Shown here one piece after another: positions 1 through 10,100 of a DNA stretch of 64,000 bases. Numbering within the stretch: position 1 is the stretch's first letter; every line of letters starts with the position of its first letter. Under the pieces are notes generated by a model. The model saw only the letters and a list, made by a program, of their open reading frames with translations. It was not told where the DNA came from and ran no database searches. Location of the stretch: NCBI RefSeq assembly GCF_021026195.1, contig NZ_JAJNCT010000030.1, positions 62,001 to 126,000 on the forward strand, written 5' to 3'. Both the position numbers and the translations under genes were made by a program. Origin of the DNA: Comamonas koreensis (GTDB lineage Bacteria > Pseudomonadota > Gammaproteobacteria > Burkholderiales > Burkholderiaceae_C).

Positions 1-1
1 C

Positions 2-1111
2 CGGCGCTTGCTGACGCGCTTTGGCTTGCCGGCTGAGGTGCTGGCCCAGACCCGCGCAGAACTGGAGAGCTGTATCACCCCCGCGCAGGCCCAGGCGCTG
101 CACACGCCCAGCCCCGAGCTGCTGGCGCTGCAGACAGCGACCTGGACCTGGCTGAGCACGGCTCCCGCCCCCTTGCAACGGCATGTGCTCACGCTGGGCG
201 ATGCGGACTACCCCCCTTCCCTGCTTGAAACCGCCGACCCGCCGGTGCTGCTCTACATCACCGGCCACAGCCGCTGGTTTGGCGCGCAAGGCCTGGCATG
301 GCCGCGCAAGGCGCTGGCGATGGTCGGCAGCCGCAACCCCACACCGCAGGGCGTGCAGAATGCACGTGCTTTTGCGCAGACCCTCGTGCGCCAGGGCATC
401 ACCGTCATCTCCGGCATGGCGCTGGGCATCGATGCCGCCGCCCATGCCGGTGCGCTGGAAGCCGCAACCGGCCAGCAGCCCGCCACCATTGCCGTGATCG
501 GCACCGGCATCGACCGGGTCTACCCCCGCGCCAACCACCCGTTGGCCGGGCAGATTGCCGAGCAGGGCTGGATCGTCAGCGAATACCACCTGGGCACACC
601 CCCACTGGCGCAGAACTTTCCCAAACGCAACCGCCTGATCGCCGGCCTGGCCAGCGGCACCTTGGTGGTCGAGGCCGCTACCGCCTCCGGCTCCCTGGTC
701 ACCGCCCGCCTCGCCAGCGAACAGGGGCGCGAGGTTTTCGCGATCCCCGGCTCCATCCATGCGCCGCAAAGCAAGGGCTGCCATGCGCTGATCCGCCAGG
801 GTGCCAAGCTGGTGGAATCGGTGGAAGATATTCTGGAAGAACTGACGGCGTTGGGTATGGCAACCACACCCACACCCACACCCACAGAATCCAAGCCCAA
901 GGATGCGCGTGGCGCAGCGGCAATCAGTGCCAGCACAGAAGACCAGGGCTTGCTGCAAGCCTTGGGATTTGATCCGGTGGATCTGGACAGCCTGTGCAGC
1001 CGTACCGGCATCGATATCGCCAGTCTGCAGATTCAGCTGCTGGAGCTGGAGCTCAAAGGCCAGGTAGCGCGCCTGCCAGGCGGCTTGTTTCAGCGCCTGG
1101 CGGCAGGCTAG
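2..1111 (+). CDS. dprA: DNA-processing protein DprA (5' partial)
   Basis: DprA (Smf) binds incoming single-stranded DNA and loads RecA on it during natural transformation. The frame is already open at the window edge (R-R before LLTRFG), so the start lies upstream; 369 residues are visible. The Rossmann-like core is clear: SGMALGIDAAAH, GTGIDRVYPRAN, the NFPKRNRLIAGL segment, and a VVEAATASGSLVTARLA strand-loop. A linker rich in Thr-Pro follows, then a C-terminal winged-helix domain ending LPGGLFQRL. The linker is encoded by an in-frame hexanucleotide repeat (about 868-891). The neighbouring DUF1631 gene converges on it, with 13 bases between the stops. Confidence 0.95.
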   Translation, partial: RRLLTRFGLPAEVLAQTRAELESCITPAQAQALHTPSPELLALQTATWTWLSTAPAPLQRHVLTLGDADYPPSLLETADPPVLLYITGHSRWFGAQGLAWPRKALAMVGSRNPTPQGVQNARAFAQTLVRQGITVISGMALGIDAAAHAGALEAATGQQPATIAVIGTGIDRVYPRANHPLAGQIAEQGWIVSEYHLGTPPLAQNFPKRNRLIAGLASGTLVVEAATASGSLVTARLASEQGREVFAIPGSIHAPQSKGCHALIRQGAKLVESVEDILEELTALGMATTPTPTPTESKPKDARGAAAISASTEDQGLLQALGFDPVDLDSLCSRTGIDIASLQIQLLELELKGQVARLPGGLFQRLAAG

Positions 1112-1124
1112 GCCCCGCTGCCGG

Positions 1125-3497
1125 TTACTGCAGCAGCCGCTCGGGGTTGGCCTCGATCTTGGCCAGCGCATCGCGCGCAGCGCGGGCGGTGATGCCTTCG
1201 GCATCGCGCGGCAGCAGCAGGCCGGCCTGCAGGTAGTGGCCCATGCGCCGCATCTGGAAGAGGAAGCAGGAGCCGCTCAGCGCCGCAAACAGCTGCAGCT
1301 GCTTGTGCTGGCTGTGCCAGACGTACTGCACCTGCAGCGGGCTGGCATTGTGGTCCAGCATGAACCAGTTGCCCAGCGACAGGTTCTTCGCCCACTCCAG
1401 CACCTCGGGCTGCACCAGCGCGCCATCGTCGGCAATCACCTGGATGCTGCTGGTGTCGATGCCCAGCATCAGCTCGATGCTCTCGGCGCTGAGCGGGTAT
1501 TCCTCGGTCACCACCTCGTCGAGCGCGTCTTCCAGATGGGCCAGGCGCTCTGCCAGCGCAATAATGCGCTCCTGCGGAATCTCATTAGTCTTGGCCAGGA
1601 AGGCCTCGGCCACGATATCCATCAGGCTCTTGATCATCTCGTCCTGGCGCTCGCCGACGATGTTCGACAAGGTCAGTCCCTGGCGCAGCACGGTTTGCAA
1701 CAAAGGCAGCTGGCGGATCACCTTGGCGCGCTCTTCCTTGCTGGGCTTGGCCGATGCCGACCAGACCAGGTCCAGCGCGGCTTTCTTGAATTTTTGCGTG
1801 TTCTCGTGCTCGGCGCCAAAGCGGATGGCCGACATCGCCAGCACATCGGACCACTGCTTGAACAGGAACTCCCGCACATCGCTGTCTACTGGCATCTCCA
1901 GCAGCATGTCGCGCAGCTGGATGGTGTACTGGATGGCCAGCGTTTCCTTTTGTTCGATCTGCTGGGCCAGGCTGACCAGCTCGCGCGCGGTCGCGGTCTG
2001 GCCGGTCAGGTTCTTTTCCAGGAACTTCTGGAATTCCTTGAGCACCAGCTGGAACACGCGGCTGCCGGTATCCGGGTACTGTTCGATCACCTGCACGACC
2101 CGCTTGACCTCGGCCTCCAAGGTCGTGCCATTGAGCGCGGCAGCCTCAAAGCCCAGCACGCAGGCACCCATGCGGTCGATCAGTTGGCGAGCTGGGTGTT
2201 CTGTGTCGTTGAAGAAGGCCGGCTCGGCCAGCGCCACGCGCAGCACGGGCACCTGCAGGCGCGCAAACCAGATACGGATACCTGCGGGAATGCGGTCTTC
2301 GTTCAGGATGCTCTGGAACATCAAGGCGATGATCTCGATGATCGCCTTTTCCTCGTCGGACGAGGCCACGCTCTTGAGTGCCGAGGACTGCTGGCGCACG
2401 GCCAGCGCCACCGGTGCCACCACCTGGACAGCGTCAAAATCGTCATCCGCCGGCGCGGTATGGAACCAGGCCGACTGGATCGCGGTTGGCGGCGATACCA
2501 GCGCATGCTGCAGCGCTGGCGAGATCACATAGCCACCGGCTGCGCTCAATGATGCGCGCACGGAAGTCTGTCCGCCATTGGATCGGCCGCCGCCCACGTT
2601 TTGCAAAAAGCCACGCAACTGTGCCAGCACGCCCTGGTTCTTTTGGCGCGCTGCACCCATGGCCATCAAACCAGGGGCCGGTACTCCGCCTGCGGGCACC
2701 AGTCCCGAAGGCATGCTGGCGGCCCCCGAAGCTGTGCCTGCAGCGGCTGATGCGGCCGCAACCTGGCCAGCCGCCATGCCGCCCATCTGCTGAGCGGCAG
2801 CAGCAGCCGGCGCATGGCGTTCGCCTTCGGTGCGTTTGATGCGGTAGCTGCGCAGCTCGTCTTCGCTCGCCGCGCCTTGTTCGTCATAGAAGCGCCGCAC
2901 GGCCGTGTAGCCGCTGATACCCAGGGGCGCCAGCGCTTCGAGCATCGGCGTCCAGAGCAGGTCCAGGGTCTTGCGGCTGAGGCCGGCGGCTTCCCAGCCC
3001 TCGATAAGGCGCAGACACCAGGTCTCGGGACGCAGCGCATCAGCGGGGCCCAGTTCCTGGTCTTCCAGAAACTGGGTGACGCGGCGCACGCTGTCCAGCT
3101 CCAGCGCGACCAGCTCCAGCAGCTGGGCTGCCAGACGCGATGCGATGATGCGGCCTTCGATGGCCTCATTGCTGACCAGCTCCAAGCTGGTCAAGGTAGG
3201 GGGCGCTGCCACCGGCTCGGAGGCCGGCTCGCCGGCCAGCAGGCTTTGGCGCAGCAGCTTGTTGGCGCTGTCCAGCCAGGCTTGCTGGTGGTTGTCAAAC
3301 TCGGCAATGGCGGTCGACAGCGCTACATGGGAGCGGGCGGGATCGGTGCTGGGCCGCGCCATGATCTGGAGCAGCTCGGCGCGCAGGCGCGCCGCCACCC
3401 CGGGCAGACCCGCGCACAAGCCACCGACAAACCTCAGCCGTGCTTCACGGGCGAGTTTTTTTTGCCAGGTGCGATGGTGCGAAGGTGCAACAGCCAC
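1125..3497 (-). CDS. DUF1631 family protein
   Basis: A 790-residue protein recognised as the DUF1631 family, common in beta- and gammaproteobacteria and of unknown function. It has no signal peptide or clear membrane segment. The middle, roughly residues 220-300, is a low-complexity Ala/Gly/Met/Pro linker. The C-terminal 100 residues (LDHNASPLQVQYVW, FLFQMRRMGHYLQ) look like the small beta-barrel that ends this family and may be PilZ-like, which is my inference. The start is GTG at 3497. It lies 28 bases downstream of secF on the same strand, so it may be co-transcribed with yajC-secD-secF. Confidence 0.85.
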   Translation of the reverse strand: MAVAPSHHRTWQKKLAREARLRFVGGLCAGLPGVAARLRAELLQIMARPSTDPARSHVALSTAIAEFDNHQQAWLDSANKLLRQSLLAGEPASEPVAAPPTLTSLELVSNEAIEGRIIASRLAAQLLELVALELDSVRRVTQFLEDQELGPADALRPETWCLRLIEGWEAAGLSRKTLDLLWTPMLEALAPLGISGYTAVRRFYDEQGAASEDELRSYRIKRTEGERHAPAAAAAQQMGGMAAGQVAAASAAAGTASGAASMPSGLVPAGGVPAPGLMAMGAARQKNQGVLAQLRGFLQNVGGGRSNGGQTSVRASLSAAGGYVISPALQHALVSPPTAIQSAWFHTAPADDDFDAVQVVAPVALAVRQQSSALKSVASSDEEKAIIEIIALMFQSILNEDRIPAGIRIWFARLQVPVLRVALAEPAFFNDTEHPARQLIDRMGACVLGFEAAALNGTTLEAEVKRVVQVIEQYPDTGSRVFQLVLKEFQKFLEKNLTGQTATARELVSLAQQIEQKETLAIQYTIQLRDMLLEMPVDSDVREFLFKQWSDVLAMSAIRFGAEHENTQKFKKAALDLVWSASAKPSKEERAKVIRQLPLLQTVLRQGLTLSNIVGERQDEMIKSLMDIVAEAFLAKTNEIPQERIIALAERLAHLEDALDEVVTEEYPLSAESIELMLGIDTSSIQVIADDGALVQPEVLEWAKNLSLGNWFMLDHNASPLQVQYVWHSQHKQLQLFAALSGSCFLFQMRRMGHYLQAGLLLPRDAEGITARAARDALAKIEANPERLLQ

Positions 3498-3525
3498 AGA
3501 AATCCCATCCCTTTATCGGTCTTGC

Positions 3526-4476
3526 TTATACCGTAGCCCCGGCATTGGGGTCGTTCGGGTCCAGGTCCTTCTGGCTGACCTTGACCAAGTCTTCCCGCTT
3601 GACACCCAGCCACATGGCGATGGCCGCTGCCACGAACACCGAGGAGTAGATACCAAAAAGAATACCAATGGTCAGCGCCAACGCAAAGTAATGCAAGCTG
3701 GCACCGCCAAAAAGAAACATCGACAGCACCATCGCCTCGGTCGAGGCGTGGGTGATGATGGTACGGCTCATCGTCGAGGTGATGGCGTGGTCAATCACCT
3801 CGGGCGTGCTGAGCTTGCGGAACTTGCGGAATGCCTCGCGGATCCGGTCAAAAATCACCACCGATTCGTTGACTGAATACCCCAGCACCGCCAGCACACC
3901 GGCGAGCACCGCCAGCGAGAACTCCCACTGGAAGAAGGCGAAAAAGCCCAGGATGATCACCACGTCATGCAAGTTGGCCACGGCCGCAGCCACACCGAAC
4001 TTCCACTCAAAGCGCATGGCCAGGTAGATCACGATGCCCAGCACCACAGCGCCCAGCGCCATCAGGCCGCCGTGCACCAGCTCCTCACCCACAGAGGGGC
4101 CCACGAACTCGCTGCGCAGCAAGGTCACGCCAGGGTCGGCCGCCTTGAGCGCGCCCATGACCTTCTCACCCTGCTGATCCGTGGTCACGCCTTTTTCGAT
4201 AGGCAGGCGAATCATCACGCGGTCGGCGCTGCCCACGTTCTGCACCAGGATGTCCTGGTAGCCGAGCGAGGCGACCTGTTCGCGGATCTTGCCCACGTCA
4301 GCGGGCTGCTCGTAGGCCACCTGCATGACGGTACCGCCGGTGAACTCCACCGACAGGTGCAGGCCACGGGTGGTCAGGAAGAACACCGCCAGCACGAAAG
4401 TGATGACCGAAATCGCGTTGAGCACCAACGCGTATTTCATGAAAGGGATGTCTTTTTTGATACGGAAGAATTCCAT
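3526..4476 (-). CDS. secF: Protein translocase subunit SecF
   Basis: Inner-membrane subunit of the SecDF complex, which uses the proton gradient to pull exported proteins through SecYEG on the periplasmic side. The 316 residues match the family length. TM1 is at about residues 14-36, a periplasmic P1 domain follows (FTGGTVMQVAY), then five C-terminal TMs starting after GPSVGEEL. The conserved NESVVIFDRIRE segment in TM4-5 is the SecF equivalent of the SecD proton-relay region. A strong Shine-Dalgarno (AAGGAGG) precedes the ATG. It follows secD by 11 bases. Confidence 0.97.
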   Translation of the reverse strand: MEFFRIKKDIPFMKYALVLNAISVITFVLAVFFLTTRGLHLSVEFTGGTVMQVAYEQPADVGKIREQVASLGYQDILVQNVGSADRVMIRLPIEKGVTTDQQGEKVMGALKAADPGVTLLRSEFVGPSVGEELVHGGLMALGAVVLGIVIYLAMRFEWKFGVAAAVANLHDVVIILGFFAFFQWEFSLAVLAGVLAVLGYSVNESVVIFDRIREAFRKFRKLSTPEVIDHAITSTMSRTIITHASTEAMVLSMFLFGGASLHYFALALTIGILFGIYSSVFVAAAIAMWLGVKREDLVKVSQKDLDPNDPNAGATV

Positions 4477-4487
4477 GGTCTTCCTCC

Positions 4488-6380
4488 TTAACGTTTAGCA
4501 GATGCCACGGAGCGTACGTCTTCGCCCTCGGGCTTCCAGACCTGGCCGATCGACACGCTCTTGAGCTTCTTGCGGCGGCCATACCAGAGGTTGACCAGGC
4601 CACGCGAGAAGAACACGGCCGAGAACATGCTGGTCAGAATGCCGATGCAGTGCACCACGGCAAAGCCGCGCACCGGGCCGGAGCCAAAGGCCAGCAGCGC
4701 CAGGCCCACGATCAGGGTGGTGACGTTGGAGTCCAGAATCGTGTGCCAGGCATGTTCATAACCGGCATGGATGGCCGCCTGCGGCGACGCACCGGCGCGC
4801 AGTTCTTCGCGCACCCGTTCATTGATCAGCACGTTCGAGTCAATGGCCACACCAATGGCCAGCGCCATGGCGGCAATGCCCGGCAGGGTCAACGTAGCCT
4901 GCAGCATCGACAGAATCGCCAGCAGCAGCAGGACGTTCACGCCCAGCGCAATGGTCGAGACCACACCAAAGACCATGTAGTAGATGCACATGAAGACGGC
5001 GATCGCGATGAAACCACCCACGATGCTCTTGATACCGGCTTCCACGTTCTCTTTACCCATGCTGGGGCCGATCGTGTATTCCTCGATGATTTCCATCGGC
5101 GCGGCCAGCGAGCCGGCGCGCAGCAGCAGCGATGTGTCGCTGGCTTCCTTGGTGCTCATGCTGCCCGAGATCTGCACGCGGCCGCCACCGATTTCGGAGC
5201 GGATCACCGGTGCGGTCACCACTTGGCCCTTGCCCTTTTCAAACAGCAGGATGGCCATGCGCTTGCCAATGTTCTCGCTCGTGACTTGCTTGAAGATGTT
5301 CGCGCCCTTGCCATCCAGGGTCAGGTTGACGGTCGCCTCATGGGTCTGGCTGTCAAAGCCGGGCTGGGCGTCGTTCAGGTTCTCGCCGGTCAGGATGACC
5401 TGCTTTTTCACGACGATGGACTGGCCATGCGGGTCGCTGTATTTTTCAGAGCCAAATGGCACGGGGCCCGCGCCCATTTCGGCGGCACGCGCGTCCGAGC
5501 TGTCGTCGACCATGCGCACTTCCAAAGTAGCGGTACGGCCCAGAATGTCCTTGGCCTGTGCCGGATCCTGCACACCGGGCAGCTGCACCACGATGCGGTC
5601 GGAGCCTTGCTGCTGGATCACCGGCTCGGCAACGCCCAGCTCATTGATACGGTTGTGCAAGGTGGTGATGTTCTGCTTGAGCGCTTGCTCTTGCACGCTG
5701 CGCAGCGATTCAGGCTTGATGTTGGCACGCACCAGATAGGCGCCGCCCGTGCTGACCACATTGGCCTGCAGGTCAGGCATGGTGTCCACAATCAGGTTGC
5801 GCACCGTCGTGGCCGTGGCCTCGTCTTGCAGACGCACTTCCAGCGACTGGCCTTCGCGGTTCACACCACCATGGCGAATCTTCTTGTCGCGCAGCGCCAG
5901 ACGCACATCGCTGGTCAGCGCTTCGGTGCGCTTGGTCAGCGCCGCCTGCATGTCCACCTGCAAGGTGAAGTGCACGCCACCACGCAAGTCCAGACCCAGG
6001 TACATGGGCTTGGCATGCAGGGCAGTGAGCCAGGCGGGCGAGCGGGAGATCAGGTTCAGCGCCACCACATAGGAGGGGTCGTTGCTGTCAGGGATCAGTG
6101 CGCGCTCAAGCACGCCCTTGGCCTTGAGTTGCTCGTCTTCCTTGTCGAAGCGGGCGCGGATCGAGCCGTTTTCCAGCGCGATACTCAGCGGCTTGACGTC
6201 GGCATCGGCCAGCACCGATTCCACACGCTGCTGCAACGCAGAATCCACAGTGACAGTCGCCTTGACCGAGGCCACCTGGACAGCAGGCGCCTCACCAAAA
6301 AAGTTGGGCAGGGTGTATACAACCCCTACCAGAAGCGCGATCACAATGATCGCGTACTTCCAGACCGGATAACGGTTCAT
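4488..6380 (-). CDS. secD: Protein translocase subunit SecD
   Basis: Partner of SecF in proton-driven late-stage protein export. At 630 residues it has the usual proteobacterial size. TM1 is at about residues 8-25, followed by a very large periplasmic region containing GLDLRGGVHFTL (P1 base) and the P1 head, then five C-terminal TMs. The TM4 signature with the functional acidic residue is visible as AIGVAIDSNVLINERVREE. Gene order yajC-secD-secF is the standard operon; the tgt/queA genes often upstream of yajC are not present here. Confidence 0.97.
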   Translation of the reverse strand: MNRYPVWKYAIIVIALLVGVVYTLPNFFGEAPAVQVASVKATVTVDSALQQRVESVLADADVKPLSIALENGSIRARFDKEDEQLKAKGVLERALIPDSNDPSYVVALNLISRSPAWLTALHAKPMYLGLDLRGGVHFTLQVDMQAALTKRTEALTSDVRLALRDKKIRHGGVNREGQSLEVRLQDEATATTVRNLIVDTMPDLQANVVSTGGAYLVRANIKPESLRSVQEQALKQNITTLHNRINELGVAEPVIQQQGSDRIVVQLPGVQDPAQAKDILGRTATLEVRMVDDSSDARAAEMGAGPVPFGSEKYSDPHGQSIVVKKQVILTGENLNDAQPGFDSQTHEATVNLTLDGKGANIFKQVTSENIGKRMAILLFEKGKGQVVTAPVIRSEIGGGRVQISGSMSTKEASDTSLLLRAGSLAAPMEIIEEYTIGPSMGKENVEAGIKSIVGGFIAIAVFMCIYYMVFGVVSTIALGVNVLLLLAILSMLQATLTLPGIAAMALAIGVAIDSNVLINERVREELRAGASPQAAIHAGYEHAWHTILDSNVTTLIVGLALLAFGSGPVRGFAVVHCIGILTSMFSAVFFSRGLVNLWYGRRKKLKSVSIGQVWKPEGEDVRSVASAKR

Positions 6381-6450
6381 GATCGCGCTCTTACCTTACG
6401 CAAAATAGAAGGCGCAGCCATGCTGCGCCAATTGCTGTTTCAACGATGGA

Positions 6451-6783
6451 TTACTTCAGCGTACCCTTGGGCAGCACCTGCACCACAGCACCACGCTGCA
6501 GTTGCACGACGACGCCTTGGGCCAACTCTACTTGCAGGAACTGTTCGTCCAGACCCACCACGCGGCCCACCAGGCCACCATTGGTTGCCACTTCGTCGCC
6601 CTTGACCAGCGCGTCGATCATGGCACGGGCTTCCTTTTGGCGCTTCATCTGAGGACGGATCATCAGGAAATACAGCACCACAAACATCAGCACCAAAGGC
6701 AGCATGCTGGTGAGGGTGGAGGTCATGCCGCCGGAGGCAGCAGCAGCCGGTGCGGTCTGGGCAAAAGCAGAAGAGATAAACAA
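6451..6783 (-). CDS. yajC: Preprotein translocase subunit YajC
   Basis: Small single-TM inner-membrane protein associated with SecDF. I place the start at the TTG at 6783, giving 110 residues beginning MFISSAFAQ, because this N-terminus is typical of YajC and a GGGAG Shine-Dalgarno sits 7 bases upstream. A longer frame opening at 6882 has no ribosome-binding support. The TM segment (LPLVLMFVVLYFLMIRPQ, about residues 25-43) ends in the family hallmark RPQMKRQKE, followed by a soluble domain with GDEVATNGGLVGRV. It lies 70 bases before secD. Confidence 0.93.
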   Translation of the reverse strand: MFISSAFAQTAPAAAASGGMTSTLTSMLPLVLMFVVLYFLMIRPQMKRQKEARAMIDALVKGDEVATNGGLVGRVVGLDEQFLQVELAQGVVVQLQRGAVVQVLPKGTLK

Positions 6784-7036
6784 ATGAAGCTCCCAACGTG
6801 GATGCAGGCCTTGCCTAGTTGACCAAAACCAAGGCCCAAAGAGAAGCATTGTATGCGTGCCCCTCTGCGAACACCCAGGCAATACCTTGGATGCCTCTGG
6901 TTTTTCCGGTTGTTTTCATGGAATTAAGCAGCTTTCATGCCAGTGCATTGGTAGAAGCCACTATGGCGAATGCGGCTGCTTAGGTGGTATTTACGCATCA
7001 AAAATAGTTAGACACCCGGCTCAGACGCGTTCAGCA

Positions 7037-7050
7037 TGACAAATTTGTCA
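7037..7050. promoter_or_regulatory. Perfect 14-bp palindrome, possible operator
   Basis: TGACAAATTTGTCA is a perfect dyad, flanked by direct repeats of CGCGTTC (about 7026 and 7051). It lies about 255 bases upstream of yajC, on the same side as any yajC promoter. It has no T-tract, so it is not a terminator. The binding factor is unknown. Confidence 0.3.
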
Positions 7051-7074
7051 CGCGTTCTCACCGACCACGCTGAC

Positions 7075-7108
7075 AAAAAAGCCGCCTGGCATCGTGCGCA
7101 GGCGGCTT
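7075..7108 (-). terminator. Rho-independent terminator of iorAB
   Basis: On the minus strand, AAGCCGCCT (7108-7100) pairs with AGGCGGCTT (7087-7079) across a 12-base loop and is followed by a run of six T. It starts 37 bases past the iorAB stop. Confidence 0.85.
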
Positions 7109-7144
7109 GGGTGTGATGGCCTTTGCAGACCACTTTGCTGGGCT

Positions 7145-10100
7145 TTAGACCCGGGCCGGTTCCGGCTGTGGCGCAACCGGCGCGGCGCCACCCGCATCCG
7201 CAGGGGCATGCCAGCGTGCCATCAGTTGCTGCCATTTGGTACGGGCAGCGGCCAGGTGGCGTTCCTTGACATGGCCGTAGCCGCGGATGTCTTCAGGGAT
7301 GCTGGCGATTTCCACGGCCAGCGCCAGGCGCTCGGCGCTCAGGCCCTGCAGCAGCTCCTCGATGCAAGCGCGGTACTCCTGGATCAGTGCGCGCTCGGTG
7401 CGGCGCTCTTCGGTGCGGCCAAAGACATCGAGCGCGCCGCCGCGCAGGCCCTTGAGCCCCGCCAGCACACCGAAGGCCTTGCGCATCCAGCCGCCATAGG
7501 CTTTCTTGACCAGCTCACCCTTGTCATTGCGCTTGGCCGTGGTGGGCGGCGCCAGGTGGTGCACGATCTTGTAGTCGCCCTCGAACATGCTGGCAATCTT
7601 CTCGCTGAACTCGGCCGTGGTGTGCAGGCGCGCCACCTCGTACTCGTCCTTGTAGGCCATCAGTTTGAACAGATAGCGCGCCACCGCTTGCGACAGACGC
7701 GTGCTGCTGCCCAACTTGGCTTCGGCCGCATGCACCTTGTCCACAAAGGCCTGGTAGTCGGCCGCGTAGGCGCTGTCCTGGTAGTCGGTCAGGAAAGCCA
7801 CGCGTTTGGCCACCAGCTCCTGCAAGGAGGGCTTTTTCACCAGCTGGATCACCTGCTGAGCGGCAAACATGGCCTGCACCTGGGGCAGGTTGGCGGCGCA
7901 CTGGCGGCCCCACTCAAACGCGGCCTTGTTGTTGTCCACCTGCACGCCGTTCAGTTCCATCGCCCGCATCAGCGCGGCATGGGACAGCGGCACCCGGCCC
8001 TTTTGCCAGGCATAGCCCAGGATCAGCGGGTTGGTGTAGATGCTGTCGCCCAGCGCCTGGGTGGCAATGTGCTCGGCATCGAACATGCCCACACCCTCTT
8101 GGCCCACGGCCGCCAGGATCGCCGATTCGCAACCTGCCTCGGGGAACTGCCAGTTCGGGTTGTGCACGAAGGCCGCCGTGGGCGCGCCATGGGTGTTGAG
8201 CGCCACAAAGGTGCGGCCCTGCTGCATGGCAGCCAAGGTGGTCTTGTTGGCCGCGACGATGGGGTCGCAGCCGATGACCAGGTCGGCCTTGGCCGTGTCC
8301 ACCTTGGTGGTGTAGATGGCATTGGGCGAGTTGGCGATCTGGATATGGCTCCAGGTCGAGCCGCCCTTTTGCGCCAGACCAGCCGCATCCTGCGTAACCA
8401 CGCCCTTGCCTTCCAGGTGGGCTGCCATGCCCAGCAAGGAGCCGATGGTGATCACGCCCGTGCCGCCCACACCCGCCACCACAATGCCCCAGGCCTGGGT
8501 GGCCACGGGCAGGACGGGATCGGGCAAGGCCGGCAGCTTCGCCATGTCGCCCTTTTTCTCCTTCTTGGCTTTCTTGAGCTGGCCGCCTTCGATGGTGACA
8601 AAGCTCGGGCAGAAGCCCTTGACGCAGGAGAAATCCTTGTTGCAGGTGCTTTGGTTGATCTTGCGCTTGCGGCCAAAATCAGTCTCTACCGGCTCCACCG
8701 ACAGACAGTTGGACTGCACCGAGCAGTCACCGCAGCCTTCGCAGACTGCCTCGTTGATGATGACGGTTTTGGCCGGCGTGGCCAGCGTGCCGCGTTTGCG
8801 GCGGCGGCGCTTTTCAGTCGCGCAGGTCTGGTCATAGATAATGGCTGTCGTGCCTTTGATCTCGCGGAACTCGCGCTGGATGCGGTCGAGCTCGTCGCGG
8901 TGGTGCACGGTCACACCGGCGCCCAGCTGCACGCCGTCATACTTTTCCGGCTCGTCGCTGACGATGACCAGCTTCTTGACCCCTTCGGACAACAGACTGG
9001 TCATGATCTGCAGCACCGAGTGGCCCTCGGGGCGCTCGCCCACGCGCTGGCCACCGGTCATCGCCACCGCGTCGTTGTAGAGCACCTTGTAGGTGATGTT
9101 CACGCCCGAGGCAATGCTCTGGCGGATGGCCAGCAGGCCGCTGTGGAAGTAGGTGCCATCGCCCAGGTTCGAGAAGATATGCTGGTCGGTCGTGAAGGGT
9201 GCCTGGCCGACCCAGGTCACGCCTTCGCCGCCCATCTGCGTGAAGGTGCTGGTGTTGCGGTCCGGCATCCAGTTGACCATGTAGTGGCAGCCAATACCGG
9301 CTACCGCGCGGCTGCCTTCGGGCACGCGGGTGCTGGTGTTGTGCGGGCAGCCGCTGCAGAACCAGGGCAGGCGGTCCACCGACTCCTGCTTGCTGTCCTT
9401 CAGACCCTGTTCACGCGCAGCAATCACCTGCAGGCGCGCATCCATGCGGCGCACGATGTCGTCGGGCACGCCCAGTTTCTTCAGGCGCTTGGCCAGCGCC
9501 TGCGCAATCAGCGCCGGGGTCAGATCGGCCTTGGGGCGCAGCAACCAGTGGTCACTGGGATTGGGCACCGACCATTCGCCGCCGGAATGGTCGCCATCGG
9601 TCTCGTCGAACTTGCCCAGCACATGGGGGCGGACATCGGAGCGCCAGTTGTACAGCTCCTCCTTGAGCTGGTACTCGATCATCTGGCGCTTTTCCTCGAC
9701 CACCAGAATCTCCTGCAGGCCCATCGCAAAGTCGCGGGTGATGGAGGCCTCCAGCGGCCAGACCACGTTGACCTTGTGCAGGCGGATGCCTAGCTGGCGG
9801 CAGGTGTCGTCGTCCAGGCCCAGGTCGATCAGCGCCTGGCGCGTGTCATTGAAGGCCTTGCCGCTGGCGATGATGCCAAAGCGGTCATTGGCGGTGGAGA
9901 TGACGTTGTAGTTGAGCTTGTTGGCGCGGATATAGGCCAGTGCCGCATACCACTTGTAGTCCATCAGGCGCGCTTCCTGCTCCAGCGGCGCATCGGGCCA
10001 GCGGATGTGCAGGCCGCCGGGCGGCATCACAAAGTCATCGGGGGTGATGATGTTGACCCGGTCCGGGTCCACCGAGACGCTGGCCGAGGACTCCACGATC

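Larger units (their letters stand above)
6784..7144. other. Intergenic region between iorAB and yajC
   Basis: 361 bases with no convincing gene. It holds the iorAB terminator (7075-7108), a perfect 14-base palindrome at 7037-7050 (TGACAAATTTGTCA), and presumably the yajC-secDF promoter, whose -35/-10 I could not place with confidence. Confidence 0.6.

Noticed and set aside
4650..6605. Long open frame opposite secD
   Set aside because: It mirrors the codons of secD in high-GC DNA, is very rich in His/Gln/Arg/Gly and has no domain; secD on the other strand is certain.
7094..9793. Roughly 900-codon open frame opposite iorAB
   Set aside because: Antisense shadow of a strongly conserved enzyme gene, with low-complexity His/Gln/Ala composition and no ribosome-binding site.
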